Shown here: piece after piece, positions 38,371-47,194 of the stretch
Layout of the letters: each line of letters begins with the position of its first letter
How positions within the stretch are numbered: position 1 is the stretch's first letter
NCBI RefSeq assembly: GCF_014200455.1
Contig: NZ_JACHBW010000010.1
Location: 124,001 to 188,000 of the forward strand
Reading direction: 5' to 3'
Source of the DNA: Paraburkholderia bannensis
GTDB lineage: Bacteria; Pseudomonadota; Gammaproteobacteria; Burkholderiales; Burkholderiaceae
Length of the DNA: 64,000 nucleotides
The notes under the pieces: generated by a model
Seen by the model: only the letters and a program-made list of their open reading frames with translations
Databases searched by the model: none
Told to the model about the DNA's origin: nothing
Made by a program: the position numbers and the translations under genes

Positions 38371-38445
38371 CTCCCTGTAGTTCAATGGATAGAACAAGTG
38401 CCTCCTAAGCGCTAGATGCAGGTTCGATTCCTGCCAGGGGGACCA
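38371..38445 (+). tRNA. tRNA-Arg (anticodon CCT)
   Basis: A full cloverleaf can be folded: acceptor CTCCCTG with CAGGGGG (one T-G pair), D arm around TAGTTCAATGGATAGA, anticodon stem AGTGC/GCGCT with loop CTCCTAA and anticodon CCT at 38404-38406, T arm GCAGG-TTCGATT-CCTGC, discriminator A and an encoded CCA at the 3' end. It reads AGG codons, rare in such a GC-rich genome. The first base is C rather than the usual G. Confidence 0.95.
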
Positions 38446-38642
38446 GATCGATGTCGCGCAATTGGCGCGGCCGATCGCGCCGCCAGTCTCTTTCGCCCGC
38501 TCCGCCGTCGCCCACGTTCAGTCTGCTCTCACCCAGAGCCATCCCGGTTCCCGTTTTCCATTTTCCAGTGCTGCGCGGCACGCGGTTCGCTTGAGCTTGA
38601 AGCCACGCGCGCCGCAGCGCGCTCTTTCGAGGCAGATCCATT

Positions 38643-38930
38643 ATGGACATCAACAAGCAAGTCGCCGCTCTCACCCACTCCGAACTGCAGACCGCCGGCG
38701 CGAGCCAGGCCACCGCGATCGCCGTGAGCGTGCTGCTGCGCCATTTCAGCTCGCCGGAACTGATCAAGCTGCTGTCGTCGACATTCGAAAACCATCAGGC
38801 CGTGATGCTGCAATCGCCGTGGCCCGAGCAAATGCTGCAATCGTTCGAAGCGACCCGCCGCTTCTTCGAAGGCGCCGTGCAAGGACCGGCACCCACGTCC
38901 GCCGAACCTGACCCGGCCGCCGACGAGTAA
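38643..38930 (+). CDS. Hypothetical 95-residue protein
   Basis: A small, probably soluble helical protein: MDINKQVAALTHSELQTAG, then a helical segment ending with FEATRRFFEG and an acidic C-terminus (PDPAADE). GAGGCAG at 38629-38635 is a weak ribosome site. Codon use matches that of its neighbours. I do not recognise the family. It lies 197 bp downstream of the tRNA gene. Confidence 0.6.
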   Translation: MDINKQVAALTHSELQTAGASQATAIAVSVLLRHFSSPELIKLLSSTFENHQAVMLQSPWPEQMLQSFEATRRFFEGAVQGPAPTSAEPDPAADE

Positions 38931-39088
38931 GCAACCCGGCGGATCGCGGAGGTCCGCGGCAGCGCTTGAAGGTTGCGTCCGCGAGCGCACCAAGGTTTGT
39001 CAATTGTTAACCTTCACGCGCTCGCGCCTCGCCTACGATGGTCTCCAGCACACCGGCGCAAAGCCGCAGACCATCGGAGTCCTCCGCC

Positions 39089-39172
39089 ATGACCTCGCCC
39101 TACATTTTCGCCCTGATCGCCGCGCTGACCGCCGTGGTCTATTCGTCGCTGACGATGCTGTTGCTTGGCTGA
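39089..39172 (+). CDS. Possible 27-residue single-pass membrane peptide
   Basis: A very short ORF reading MTSPYIFALIAALTAVVYSS then five hydrophobic residues and LG. Almost all of it is one hydrophobic helix. GGAG at 39076-39079 is 9 bases before the ATG. The small size makes chance a real possibility; its hydrophobicity and ribosome site argue for a real membrane peptide. Confidence 0.35.
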   Translation: MTSPYIFALIAALTAVVYSSLTMLLLG

Positions 39173-39316
39173 ACCGGCAGGCGCTAATTTGCGCCAGATC
39201 ACAGCGTCGAATCGTCCGCGTTGACAGACCAAACGGGACAAAAGGGCACGATACCAGGGTAAACGTGGAGTATGATTCGATTAAAGTTAGGGTCGGAGCT
39301 GTCGTAATCTCCTTAC

Positions 39317-39616
39317 ATGGACACGCTCCGTCCCCTCCCGCCCGGCTACCTGATGTCGAATCTGATCGATCAGGACATTGCCCACATCCGTCGCGTCATG
39401 CCGCTCTCCCTCACGGGCGACCTCGGCGGACCGATCCTCTCCGCGAATTACTGGCGCGCACGCCTGCACCGGCTGCTCGACACTGGCCATATCAATAAAG
39501 GCCAGCTTGCCGACATCGACAGCCTGCTGGTGCAGATCGACTTGCACGAGCTGAACGCCGCCTCGATGACCGCGACGCTTGCAAAACAGGCTGCGGGTCA
39601 GATCGCGAACCAATAG
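39317..39616 (+). CDS. Hypothetical 99-residue protein
   Basis: A small soluble protein with SLTGDLGGPILSANYWRARL and a helical DSLLVQIDLHEL segment. It has neither signal nor membrane helix. No ribosome site precedes 39317 clearly; Met13 (39353) is another possible start. I do not recognise the family. It lies 160 bp before the dcm gene. Confidence 0.6.
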   Translation: MDTLRPLPPGYLMSNLIDQDIAHIRRVMPLSLTGDLGGPILSANYWRARLHRLLDTGHINKGQLADIDSLLVQIDLHELNAASMTATLAKQAAGQIANQ

Positions 39617-39776
39617 TTTCGCGTCGTTCCCTTCAAGATCTGCCTTCCCCGGTCCGCCCTCCGCGAGCCGGGGCGCAGGCGTTTGCGTACCCTGGCGCAC
39701 AAACACGCACAATCACACACAATCACGCACGATCGCGCCCGTAATTCCTGGCGCACTGGGTCAGGCATCGGTCATA

Positions 39777-41171
39777 ATGTCCGCCAAAATACCCAGAGAG
39801 GACTTCGTGCACCCGGCCAATCCGCGAGACCTGCTTGCGCAGGCACGTCAGCGATTCACGCAGCAGCAGATCGCCACCCACGTCGGCAAGGACGTCAAGA
39901 CCGTGCGTCGTTGGGAAAAGGGCGAAACGGCGTGCCCCGCCATGCTCGACGCCGCGCTGCGCGAGTTGCTGCGCAGCACCGAGCCCGCTTTCGCCAAGCC
40001 CGCCGCGCCTGCTGCGCCCGCACGCTTTCGCTTCGTCGACCTGTTCGCGGGCATCGGCGGCATCCGCATGGGCTTCGAGGCCCACGGCGGCGACTGCGTG
40101 ATGACGAGCGAGTGGAACCCGTTCTCGAAAAAGACCTATCTGGAGAATTACGGCCCGAAGGATGGCGAAGGCCATGCCTACGTGGGCGATATCGTCGAGT
40201 TTCCCGCCGCCGAAGTGCCCGATCACGACGTGCTGCTCGCAGGCTTCCCGTGCCAACCGTTCTCGATTGCGGGCGTGTCCAAGAAGAACGCGCTCGGCCG
40301 TCCGCACGGTTTCGAGTGCACGACGCAAGGCACGCTGTTTTTCGACGTCGCGCGCATCATCGCCGAAAAGCGCCCCGCCGCCTTCCTGCTGGAGAACGTC
40401 AAGAACCTGCTCTCGCACGATCACGGCCGCACCTTCGAGGTGATCCTGCAAGTGCTGCGCGACGAGCTGGGCTACGACGTGCATTACCGCGTGATCGACG
40501 GCCGTCATTTCACGCCGCAGCATCGCGAGCGCATCATCATCGTCGGCTTTCGGGAGCCGACGCCGTTCAGTTGGGACGCGCTCAGTCTGCCCGAAGAAGG
40601 CCCGCGTCTCGCCTCGGTCCTGCATCGCACCGACGGCAGCGAGCCGTTGTTGCCGTGGGACGGCGAGCGCTTCTTCGATCACAGCGCGCGCCGCGTGCAG
40701 CCGAAGTACACGCTCACGCCCAGGCTCTGGGCCTATCTGCAGCAATACGCCGAAAAGCACCGCGCGGCGGGTAATGGCTTCGGCTACGGCCTGGCGTTTC
40801 CGCATAGCGTCACGCGCACGCTGTCGGCGCGGTATCACAAGGACGGCAGCGAAATCCTCGTGCATCAGGGCGAAGGGCTGCGTCCGCGCCGCCTCACGCC
40901 GCGCGAGTGCGCGCGCTTGATGGGCCTGCCCGACACCTTCCGCATTCCCGTGAGCGATACCCAGGCGTACCGTCAGTTCGGCAACAGCGTGGTGATGCCG
41001 GTGATGCGCGAAGTCGCGCGCACGATGATGCCGCACCTCGACGCCGCACTGGCCCGCGAGGCCGCGCCCGCCAAGGCGAAAACGAAAGCGGCTGCACGGC
41101 GCCGCGCCCGCGCGAGCACCGGCAGGAAGTCGAAAGACCAAGCGAAAGACCAAGCGGCGCTGGCCGCCTGA
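39777..41171 (+). CDS. dcm: Dcm-type DNA cytosine-5 methyltransferase
   Basis: A 464-residue C5 methyltransferase. Motif I VDLFAGIGG near 87-95, motif IV with catalytic Cys159 (GFPCQPFS), motif VI LLENVKN, motif VIII QHRERIIIVGF, and motif X YRQFGNSVV are all present. The GVSKKNALGRPHGFE region is close to Escherichia coli Dcm, so CCWGG is the likely target (inference). Residues 22-50 form a helix-turn-helix, and the last 35 residues are a basic Lys/Ala/Arg tail. GTG 39807, with a GAGAGGA site, is an alternative start. The vsr gene follows 6 bp later; no restriction enzyme gene is near. Confidence 0.92.
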   Translation: MSAKIPREDFVHPANPRDLLAQARQRFTQQQIATHVGKDVKTVRRWEKGETACPAMLDAALRELLRSTEPAFAKPAAPAAPARFRFVDLFAGIGGIRMGFEAHGGDCVMTSEWNPFSKKTYLENYGPKDGEGHAYVGDIVEFPAAEVPDHDVLLAGFPCQPFSIAGVSKKNALGRPHGFECTTQGTLFFDVARIIAEKRPAAFLLENVKNLLSHDHGRTFEVILQVLRDELGYDVHYRVIDGRHFTPQHRERIIIVGFREPTPFSWDALSLPEEGPRLASVLHRTDGSEPLLPWDGERFFDHSARRVQPKYTLTPRLWAYLQQYAEKHRAAGNGFGYGLAFPHSVTRTLSARYHKDGSEILVHQGEGLRPRRLTPRECARLMGLPDTFRIPVSDTQAYRQFGNSVVMPVMREVARTMMPHLDAALAREAAPAKAKTKAAARRRARASTGRKSKDQAKDQAALAA

Positions 41172-41177
41172 CACCTC

Positions 41178-41645
41178 ATGGTCGACGTCGTCGACAGCGC
41201 GACCCGCAGCCGGATGATGTCCGGCATCCGCGGGCGCAACACCAGGCCCGAAGTCCTGATCCGCAGCCTGCTGCATCGGCGCGGCTTTCGCTTCCGGCTC
41301 GACGTGCGCGAACTGCCGGGACGCCCCGATATCGTGTTGCCGCGCTATCGCGCCGTGGTCTTCGTGCACGGCTGCTTCTGGCACGGCCACCGTTGCGCGC
41401 TCTTCAAATGGCCAGCCACACGGCCCGAGTTCTGGCGCGCCAAGATCGGCCGCAACCGCACCCACGACGCCAAAGCAATCGCCGCCCTCGCCGCGCAGGG
41501 CTGGCGCGTCGCCGTGATCTGGGAATGCGCGCTGCGCGGTGCTTCGCAGGACCCGCAAGCGGTGGTCGAGCGGCTCGCGGCGTGGCTGCGCGACGACAGC
41601 CAGAGCTGGTTCGAAGCGCGCGCCGCGCAACAGGATGCGCCCTGA
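41178..41645 (+). CDS. vsr: Very short patch repair endonuclease
   Basis: A 155-residue Vsr endonuclease. RSRMMSGIRGRNTRPE near residue 10, GRPDIVLPRYRAVVFVHG (with the catalytic Asp51) and GCFWHGHRC (zinc/His site) are the family signatures. Vsr nicks beside T:G mismatches that result from deamination of 5-methylcytosine made by Dcm. Linkage to dcm with a gap of 6 bp supports this coupling. Confidence 0.95.
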   Translation: MVDVVDSATRSRMMSGIRGRNTRPEVLIRSLLHRRGFRFRLDVRELPGRPDIVLPRYRAVVFVHGCFWHGHRCALFKWPATRPEFWRAKIGRNRTHDAKAIAALAAQGWRVAVIWECALRGASQDPQAVVERLAAWLRDDSQSWFEARAAQQDAP

Positions 41646-41732
41646 AGCGTCGCGGAGCCTGCCACTGAGCACGGCGCATCGCGGTGCTAAACTCGATTGG
41701 ATAAGCAGAACTCATGAGAAAGGAGGCAAGCG

Positions 41733-42236
41733 ATGGCTGATTTCCGACTCTGGTCCGACGAATTTCCGGGTAACGGCTTCATGCCGAAAGCGCAGGAATT
41801 CGACGATCGCGCTTTCGGCGTCGAAGGCGACAATCTCTCTCCGGCGCTGCAATGGGACGCGCCGCCCGCCGACACGCAAAGCTTCGCCCTCACCGTCTAC
41901 GATCCGGACGCGCCCACCGGTAGCGGTTTCTGGCATTGGGTGGTCGTGAATATCGCGCCCGACGCGCGCGCGCTCGCCCGCAACGCAGGCAAGGCCGATG
42001 GCAGCCTGTTGCCACCGGGCGCCGTGCAGGTGCGCAACGATTACGGCACGGTGGGCTTCGGCGGCGCGGCGCCGCCGCGCGGGGACAAGCCGCATCGCTA
42101 TATCTTCCGCCTCCACGCGCTCAAGGCGCCGCAACTGCCGGTGACGCCCGATACCACCAACGCGGTCGCGCGCTTCATGACGCATCTGAACGAGCTGGAT
42201 TCGACCACGTATGTCGGGCTTTATGAGCTCAAGTAA
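41733..42236 (+). CDS. YbhB/YbcL family (PEBP-like) protein
   Basis: A 167-residue phosphatidylethanolamine-binding-like protein. DNLSPALQWDAPPADTQSFA near residue 33 and YDPDAPTGSGFWHWVVVNI near 53, followed by PPRGDKPHRYIFRLHAL, are characteristic. The AGAAAGGAGG site before the ATG is strong. The bacterial family has a conserved ligand-binding pocket but no agreed function. It stands alone downstream of vsr. Confidence 0.93.
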   Translation: MADFRLWSDEFPGNGFMPKAQEFDDRAFGVEGDNLSPALQWDAPPADTQSFALTVYDPDAPTGSGFWHWVVVNIAPDARALARNAGKADGSLLPPGAVQVRNDYGTVGFGGAAPPRGDKPHRYIFRLHALKAPQLPVTPDTTNAVARFMTHLNELDSTTYVGLYELK

Positions 42237-42396
42237 GCATTCACACAAGTACCCACACAAGCACCGAAATGAGCACGAATCAGGCTTGAAGCCGCCAGCG
42301 CGGCGCATCGTGCGCCGCGCGCCACCACCACGCTCTGCACTCCTTGAATCGACTTGAAGACAGCGCGCGAGGAGATGCGCGACGTCCCGCTCATCA

Positions 42397-43830
42397 ATGC
42401 CCACACCTACGCACTACCCACCGCCCGCAACCATGCGCGCCGCGCCTGCTGGCGATCCGCACGACCCCGAAAGCGGTCTGCCCTTCCCGCAGCGCTATCA
42501 CGCGATCCTCGTCGTCGCGCTCGGCATCACGCTCGCGGTGCTCGACGGCGCCATCGCCAACGTCGCGCTGCCGACCATCGCGCATCATCTGCACGCGAGC
42601 GCCGCGAACTCGATCTGGATCGTCAACGCGTACCAGCTTTCGGTGACGATCGCGCTTTTGCCGCTGTCCTCGCTGGGCGACCGCATCGGCTACCGGCGCG
42701 TCTATCTGTGGGGGCTGGCGCTCTTCACGGTGGCGTCGCTGGGCTGCGCGCTCGCGACTTCGCTGCCAGCGCTGGCCATCGCGCGCATGGTGCAAGGCTT
42801 CGGCGGCGCGGGCGTCATGAGCGTGAACACCGCGCTCGTGCGCATGATTTATCCGCGTGCGAAGCTCGGGCGCGGCGTCGCCATCAACGCGATGGTGGTG
42901 GCCATCGCCTCGGCGATCGGGCCGACGCTCGCCTCGGGCGTGCTGTCGATTGCGGCGTGGCCGTGGCTCTTCGCGATCAATGTGCCGATCGGCATCGCCG
43001 CCTTCACGCTCGGCCTGCGCGCGCTGCCGCTCAACGCGCGTCATCCGGCGCCCTACGACTATCTGAGCGCGCTCTTCAACGCACTGGTGTTCGGACTGCT
43101 GATCTTCGCCGTCGATGGTCTGGGCCACGGCGAGAACTATGGTTTGATCGGCCTCGAATTCGCCGGCGCGGTCGTGATCGGCTGGTTCTTCGTGCGCCGC
43201 CAGCTCAATCAGCCCGCGCCGCTGTTGCCCGTCGATCTGCTCGCCAATCCGCTCTTCGCGCTTTCGATCAGCACGTCGGTCTGTTCGTTCTGCGCGCAGA
43301 TGCTGGCGTTCGTCGCGCTGCCCTTCATGCTGCAGGATGCCTACGGTTTCTCGCAGGTGCAAACCGGCCTGCTGATGACGCCCTGGCCGCTCGTCATCAT
43401 CGTCGCCGCGCCGGTTTCGGGCGTGCTGTCCGACCGCTATCCCGCCGGCATTCTGGGGGGCGTCGGACTCGCGCTGTTCGCGCTCGGGCTGTTGTCGCTG
43501 GCGACGCTGCACGGGCATCCCACCGAGGTGGAAATCGCCTGGCGCATGGCGCTGTGCGGCGTGGGCTTCGGCATCTTTCAGTCGCCGAACAACCGGCAGA
43601 TTCTGTCGTCCGCGCCGCGCGAGCGCAGCGGCGGCGCGAGCGGCATGCTCGGCACCGCGCGGCTGACGGGGCAAACGCTGGGCGCGGCGCTGGTCGCGCT
43701 GATCTTCGGCGTTGCGCCGCAACACGGTCCGACGCTTGCGCTATTCGTGGCTACGGCATTCGCGGCGGCTGCGGCGGTTGTCAGCATGATGCGGCTGGTG
43801 CCTAGCCGCGCGGCGCAGGCAAGCCGCTGA
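42397..43830 (+). CDS. MFS transporter, DHA2/14-helix multidrug type
   Basis: A 477-residue permease with about 14 membrane segments. LDGAIANVALPTIAHHLHAS near residue 50 is motif C/D1 of the EmrB/QacA type, LGDRIGYRRVYLWG near 93 is motif A, and MVQGFGGAGVMSVNTALV near 131 is another conserved site. Such proteins export drugs by H+ antiport. An ATG at 42433 would give a shorter N-terminus and is possible. No TetR/MarR regulator or EmrA gene accompanies it. Confidence 0.88.
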   Translation: MPTPTHYPPPATMRAAPAGDPHDPESGLPFPQRYHAILVVALGITLAVLDGAIANVALPTIAHHLHASAANSIWIVNAYQLSVTIALLPLSSLGDRIGYRRVYLWGLALFTVASLGCALATSLPALAIARMVQGFGGAGVMSVNTALVRMIYPRAKLGRGVAINAMVVAIASAIGPTLASGVLSIAAWPWLFAINVPIGIAAFTLGLRALPLNARHPAPYDYLSALFNALVFGLLIFAVDGLGHGENYGLIGLEFAGAVVIGWFFVRRQLNQPAPLLPVDLLANPLFALSISTSVCSFCAQMLAFVALPFMLQDAYGFSQVQTGLLMTPWPLVIIVAAPVSGVLSDRYPAGILGGVGLALFALGLLSLATLHGHPTEVEIAWRMALCGVGFGIFQSPNNRQILSSAPRERSGGASGMLGTARLTGQTLGAALVALIFGVAPQHGPTLALFVATAFAAAAAVVSMMRLVPSRAAQASR

Positions 43831-43975
43831 AGCCTGTCAGTCGATTCTTCAACGGTGATGCGGGCCGCCTCGTTTTTACGGCCCGCACGCACTACCATGA
43901 ATCTACGGCGCATCGCGCGCCGTAGTCCTGTTCTTCTGGCGAGTCAACCTTCCTGATGCATCAAGGGGGATTCCC

Positions 43976-44524
43976 ATGTCTCTGATCATCGCTGGCCGGT
44001 TCACCACCTTCCCCGTCGCTGAATCCGTCGCCGAGAAGCTGTTCTCGCGCGGTTTCGTCGAGGAAGACGTCAACCTCTTTTTCGTCAATCCGCGCGGGCA
44101 ACATGCGCGCCATACGCCTCACCCCATTCCGATCGCCGCCGCACCGCCCCATCGCATGCGTAATCTCACCGCGGGCGCGGTGGCGGGTGCGGTGGTCGGC
44201 GTGGCGTTGTTTGGCGCGCTGCTGTCCGCCTCCTTGCCCTCGGTGCTGATCGCCGCGGGCGTGGGCGCATGGATCGGCGCACGTATCGGCCGCGGCTGGC
44301 AACGCCCTGCCAGGCACGAGGCGCGCGTGCTTCACGAAATGCGTCAGTCGGGCGTGCTGCTCACCGTGCATGTCAGCCCCGACAATCAGGCGCTGGCTGC
44401 CGAGGTGCTGCGCGAGTGCGGCGCGCAAGACGTCGAACGCGCCACAGGCCAATGGCACGCCGGTCACTGGGCCGATTTTGATCCGACCGAAGCGCCGCAT
44501 CCCTACGCCGCTGCGGCACACTGA
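43976..44524 (+). CDS. Hypothetical membrane protein with glycine-rich hydrophobic segment
   Basis: A 182-residue protein. Residues 1-40 form a small domain (SLIIAGRFTTFPVAESVAEK), a His/Pro linker follows, then a hydrophobic Gly/Ala-rich stretch at about 62-105 (two close helices, glycine-zipper-like), and a C-terminal domain with VHVSPDNQALAAEVL. The two outer parts look like halves of a ferredoxin-like domain that bracket the membrane insert, similar to general-stress YflT-type proteins. I do not assign a function. Stop is 37 bp from the otsA terminator. Confidence 0.7.
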   Translation: MSLIIAGRFTTFPVAESVAEKLFSRGFVEEDVNLFFVNPRGQHARHTPHPIPIAAAPPHRMRNLTAGAVAGAVVGVALFGALLSASLPSVLIAAGVGAWIGARIGRGWQRPARHEARVLHEMRQSGVLLTVHVSPDNQALAAEVLRECGAQDVERATGQWHAGHWADFDPTEAPHPYAAAAH

Positions 44525-44557
44525 GGCCGACGCGGCCGACGCGCAGCACGGCGCAAT

Positions 44558-44583
44558 AAAAACGGCGGCCCGAAGGCCGCCGT
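44558..44583 (-). terminator. Rho-independent terminator of otsA
   Basis: A 9-bp perfect stem (ACGGCGGCC 44562-44570, complement 44575-44583, CGAA loop) is followed on the minus strand by TTTT. It lies 30 bp beyond the otsA stop. Confidence 0.88.
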
Positions 44584-44613
44584 GGGGTTACGCGTGTGCC
44601 ATGCAAGCGCGCG

Positions 44614-46089
44614 CTAGCTGGCCTTGCTGGTCGTGCTTGCCGCCTTGCTTGCGGCGGTGTCGACCTGCGCCTTTGCCGCTGGCGCGGCGCTACGCGCTTT
44701 TTCGGTTACAGATGCAGCGGTCGCCACGCTACGCAGATCGGCGAGGAATGTATCGCGCCACACCGAGAGATTGTTCTCGCGCAGGGCCGCCATCATGTCC
44801 TCGTAGCGCGACTGACGCTCCGCGTGCGGCATCGACAACGCCCGCTCCAGCGCCTCGGCGGTCTGGTTCAGATCGTAAGGATTCACAACCAGTGCACCAG
44901 GCATCTGCTCAGCCGCGCCCGCGAACTGCGAGAGCACCAGCACGCCCGGATCTTCCGGATTCTGCGACGCGACGTATTCCTTCGCCACCAGATTCATGCC
45001 GTCGCGCAGCGGCGCAACGTAACCCACGTGAGCCTGACGGAACAGCGCCATCAGCAGGTTGCGCTCGTATTTCCGGTTCAGATAGTGGATCGGCGTCCAG
45101 TCGAGCTGCGCGAAGCGCCCGTTGATACGCCCGGCCTCGCCTTCGAGGTTGCGGCGAATCGTCTGGTAGGTCTGCACGTCGGAGCGCGTTGGCGGCGCGA
45201 TCTGCAGCAGCGAGACGCGGCCATGCCAGCCCGGGCCGTTCTGCAGCATGCGCTCGAAGGCCTGGAAGCGCTCGGCGAGTCCCTTCGAATAATCGAGGCG
45301 GTCCACGCTCATGATCAGCTTGCGGCCGCGCATCGCATCGCGCAGGCTGCGCACCGGCTTGCGGTCGGTGAACTGCGTGGCGGCTTTGGCAATCGCTTCG
45401 GGATAGATGCCGATCGGGTACGCCCCCACTTTGAGGAAGCGGTCCCACGCGTGCACCATGCCGTCGTCGCTCGACGTGCCGTGACCGCCGCGCTCCACAT
45501 AGTCGAGGAAAGCCTGGCGATCGGCATCGGTCTGGAAGCCCACCACATCGTAGTGGCACATGAACTTCATCAACTCTTCGTGCGGCGGCACCGAGCGCAT
45601 GACTTCAGGTACCGGCAGCGGAATGTGCAGGAAGAAGCCGATGGGGTTTTTCACGCCGAGGTCGCGCAGGCAACGTGCGAACGGAATCAGGTGATAGTCG
45701 TGAACCCAGATGATGTCGTCGGGCTGGATCAACGGCTTGAGCTGGCGCGCCAGCGTGACGTTCACGCGCAGGTAGCCGTTGTATTCCTGACGCTCATAGC
45801 GTGCCAGGTCGTTGCGGTAGTGGAACGTCGGCCAGAGCGTCGTATTCGAGAAGCCCTTGTAGTACTGGTCATAGTCACGCCGGGTCAGACCTACCGTCGC
45901 GTATGTGACGCTGCCCTGTTGTTCGATGACCGGCTCGGTGGGTTCGGCAACGGTCTCGCCGCTCCATCCAAACCAAACGCCACCGGTTTCCTTGAGCGCA
46001 TCCAGTACGCCGACCGCGAGGCCGCCAGCGGCGGGACGCCCTTCCTGGGTCGGTGCAACGCGATTCGATACCACGATCAGTCTGCCCAT
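44614..46089 (-). CDS. otsA: Trehalose-6-phosphate synthase
   Basis: A 491-residue GT20 glycosyltransferase. Its features: RLIVVSNRVAP at the start, WVHDYHLIPFA near residue 130, GFFLHIPLP near 150, MSVDRLDYSKGL near 265 (glucose-6-phosphate/UDP site) and PLRDGMNLVAKEYVASQ near 362. It joins UDP-glucose and glucose 6-phosphate to trehalose 6-phosphate, the osmoprotectant precursor. The last 35 residues are an Ala/Lys/Ser-rich tail not needed for the fold. AGGAGG precedes the ATG at 46089. The phosphatase gene otsB is not adjacent. Confidence 0.96.
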   Translation of the reverse strand: MGRLIVVSNRVAPTQEGRPAAGGLAVGVLDALKETGGVWFGWSGETVAEPTEPVIEQQGSVTYATVGLTRRDYDQYYKGFSNTTLWPTFHYRNDLARYERQEYNGYLRVNVTLARQLKPLIQPDDIIWVHDYHLIPFARCLRDLGVKNPIGFFLHIPLPVPEVMRSVPPHEELMKFMCHYDVVGFQTDADRQAFLDYVERGGHGTSSDDGMVHAWDRFLKVGAYPIGIYPEAIAKAATQFTDRKPVRSLRDAMRGRKLIMSVDRLDYSKGLAERFQAFERMLQNGPGWHGRVSLLQIAPPTRSDVQTYQTIRRNLEGEAGRINGRFAQLDWTPIHYLNRKYERNLLMALFRQAHVGYVAPLRDGMNLVAKEYVASQNPEDPGVLVLSQFAGAAEQMPGALVVNPYDLNQTAEALERALSMPHAERQSRYEDMMAALRENNLSVWRDTFLADLRSVATAASVTEKARSAAPAAKAQVDTAASKAASTTSKAS

Positions 46090-46348
46090 TGCGGCTAAAC
46101 CTCCTGTTTCGTTGGGTCCGTAGACGGTGCAATGCAAGATCACGCAAGATGCATGCCTCATCCTGGTGAATCGCGTCGTGATCGCGACCTTATTGCGTTT
46201 TTGCGCGGATTCTTGGCACGAATTTTTGAGCACCGACGACGGTGCTTTTGAACGAAGCGAAGCGCCGCGAAACCGGCTGGAGCCGGTTCAATCGCGTTGC
46301 AGCGAAAGCGATCTTCGAGGTCCGGCGCGCGCGACGACGGCGATGAAA

Positions 46349-46639
46349 TCAGGCGTCCTGCTCGGAGCCGAGATCGCGTTGATAGTCGATTCCTTCCGCC
46401 CGCGCGCCGCCCTGGTTGTGCTCGCCATCGGGCGGCACGCCGGGCGCGGGGCGATTCTGGCTGGCGGGATCGGGCGTGTGAGCCGGCGGGAGATCGCCGG
46501 AACCGGCAGCAGTATTGGCAGCACTATCGGCAGCACCGCTGCGACCGAAATCGGCCAAGTTGCCGGCCTTCTGATCGGCGTCGCGCGGGCCACGTTTGCC
46601 CGAGTGACGTGCGGACCGGCGCAAAGCGGGATGTCTCAT
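46349..46639 (-). CDS. Hypothetical small hydrophilic protein
   Basis: A 96-residue disordered-looking protein (MRHPALRRSARHSGKRG at the start, then Pro/Ala/Gly-rich, and DYQRDLGSEQDA at the end). The ATG at 46639 has AGGAGA at 7 bases, which supports translation. It has no helix, signal or motif known to me. The gene is 260 bp upstream of otsA on the same strand. It may be a stress-linked intrinsically disordered protein, but this is only suggested by composition. Confidence 0.5.
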   Translation of the reverse strand: MRHPALRRSARHSGKRGPRDADQKAGNLADFGRSGAADSAANTAAGSGDLPPAHTPDPASQNRPAPGVPPDGEHNQGGARAEGIDYQRDLGSEQDA

Positions 46640-46819
46640 GTCGATGTCTCCTGCGTACTGGCCGTCACACGGCGGTGGCATTTTTATAGTCTAGGAATCG
46701 CCGCGTGAAATTGCCGGTAAATATGGCCGGGCGTTTGTAACTCGTACATAAAAGGGCAGAATCGGTAACGATCGTCCGGCTCGCGACGTCAGGCGGCCGG
46801 ATATTGCGCCGCCACAAGC

Positions 46820-47194
46820 TCATTCGGATACGTCGAAAGCGCCCACGCCCTGCGCGGCGAGCTTCGGCCCTAAATCGGCGTGACAGGTCCAGCCGGCCCA
46901 GTGTGCCCACCCGGTCCATCCAGCCCATCCAGCCCACGCGGCGCGAGTGGCCAACTGGGCGGTCCTCGCGAAACGCGCCCATTCCTCGCGCGCCCGTTGC
47001 GAAGACGACGCCACGCGCATCGCCGGATAAAGTCGCGGATCGATCGAGCGCGGCACCTCGCCCGGTTGCGGCGGCGGGTCGCCCACCGGCGGCACGTCGG
47101 GCGTGCCGGGTTGATCGGGCTGCGGATCGGGTCGCGGGGTGTGCGCGAGCCAGGGCTTCACGCGGGATGGATCGGATTGTCGGCAGATTGGCAT
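46820..47194 (-). CDS. Hypothetical protein, Pro-rich N-terminus and Trp/Gly-rich segment
   Basis: A 124-residue ORF. Residues 20-45 are rich in Pro and Asp (PDPQPDQPGTPDVPPVGDPP), and about 94-111 are a run of AGW/TGW units. GAGGAG lies about 8 bases before the ATG at 47194. The Pro-rich part is of a kind I associate with small Burkholderia proteins, the Trp part is not. The C-terminal third might instead be noncoding DNA read through. Confidence 0.4.
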   Translation of the reverse strand: MPICRQSDPSRVKPWLAHTPRPDPQPDQPGTPDVPPVGDPPPQPGEVPRSIDPRLYPAMRVASSSQRAREEWARFARTAQLATRAAWAGWAGWTGWAHWAGWTCHADLGPKLAAQGVGAFDVSE

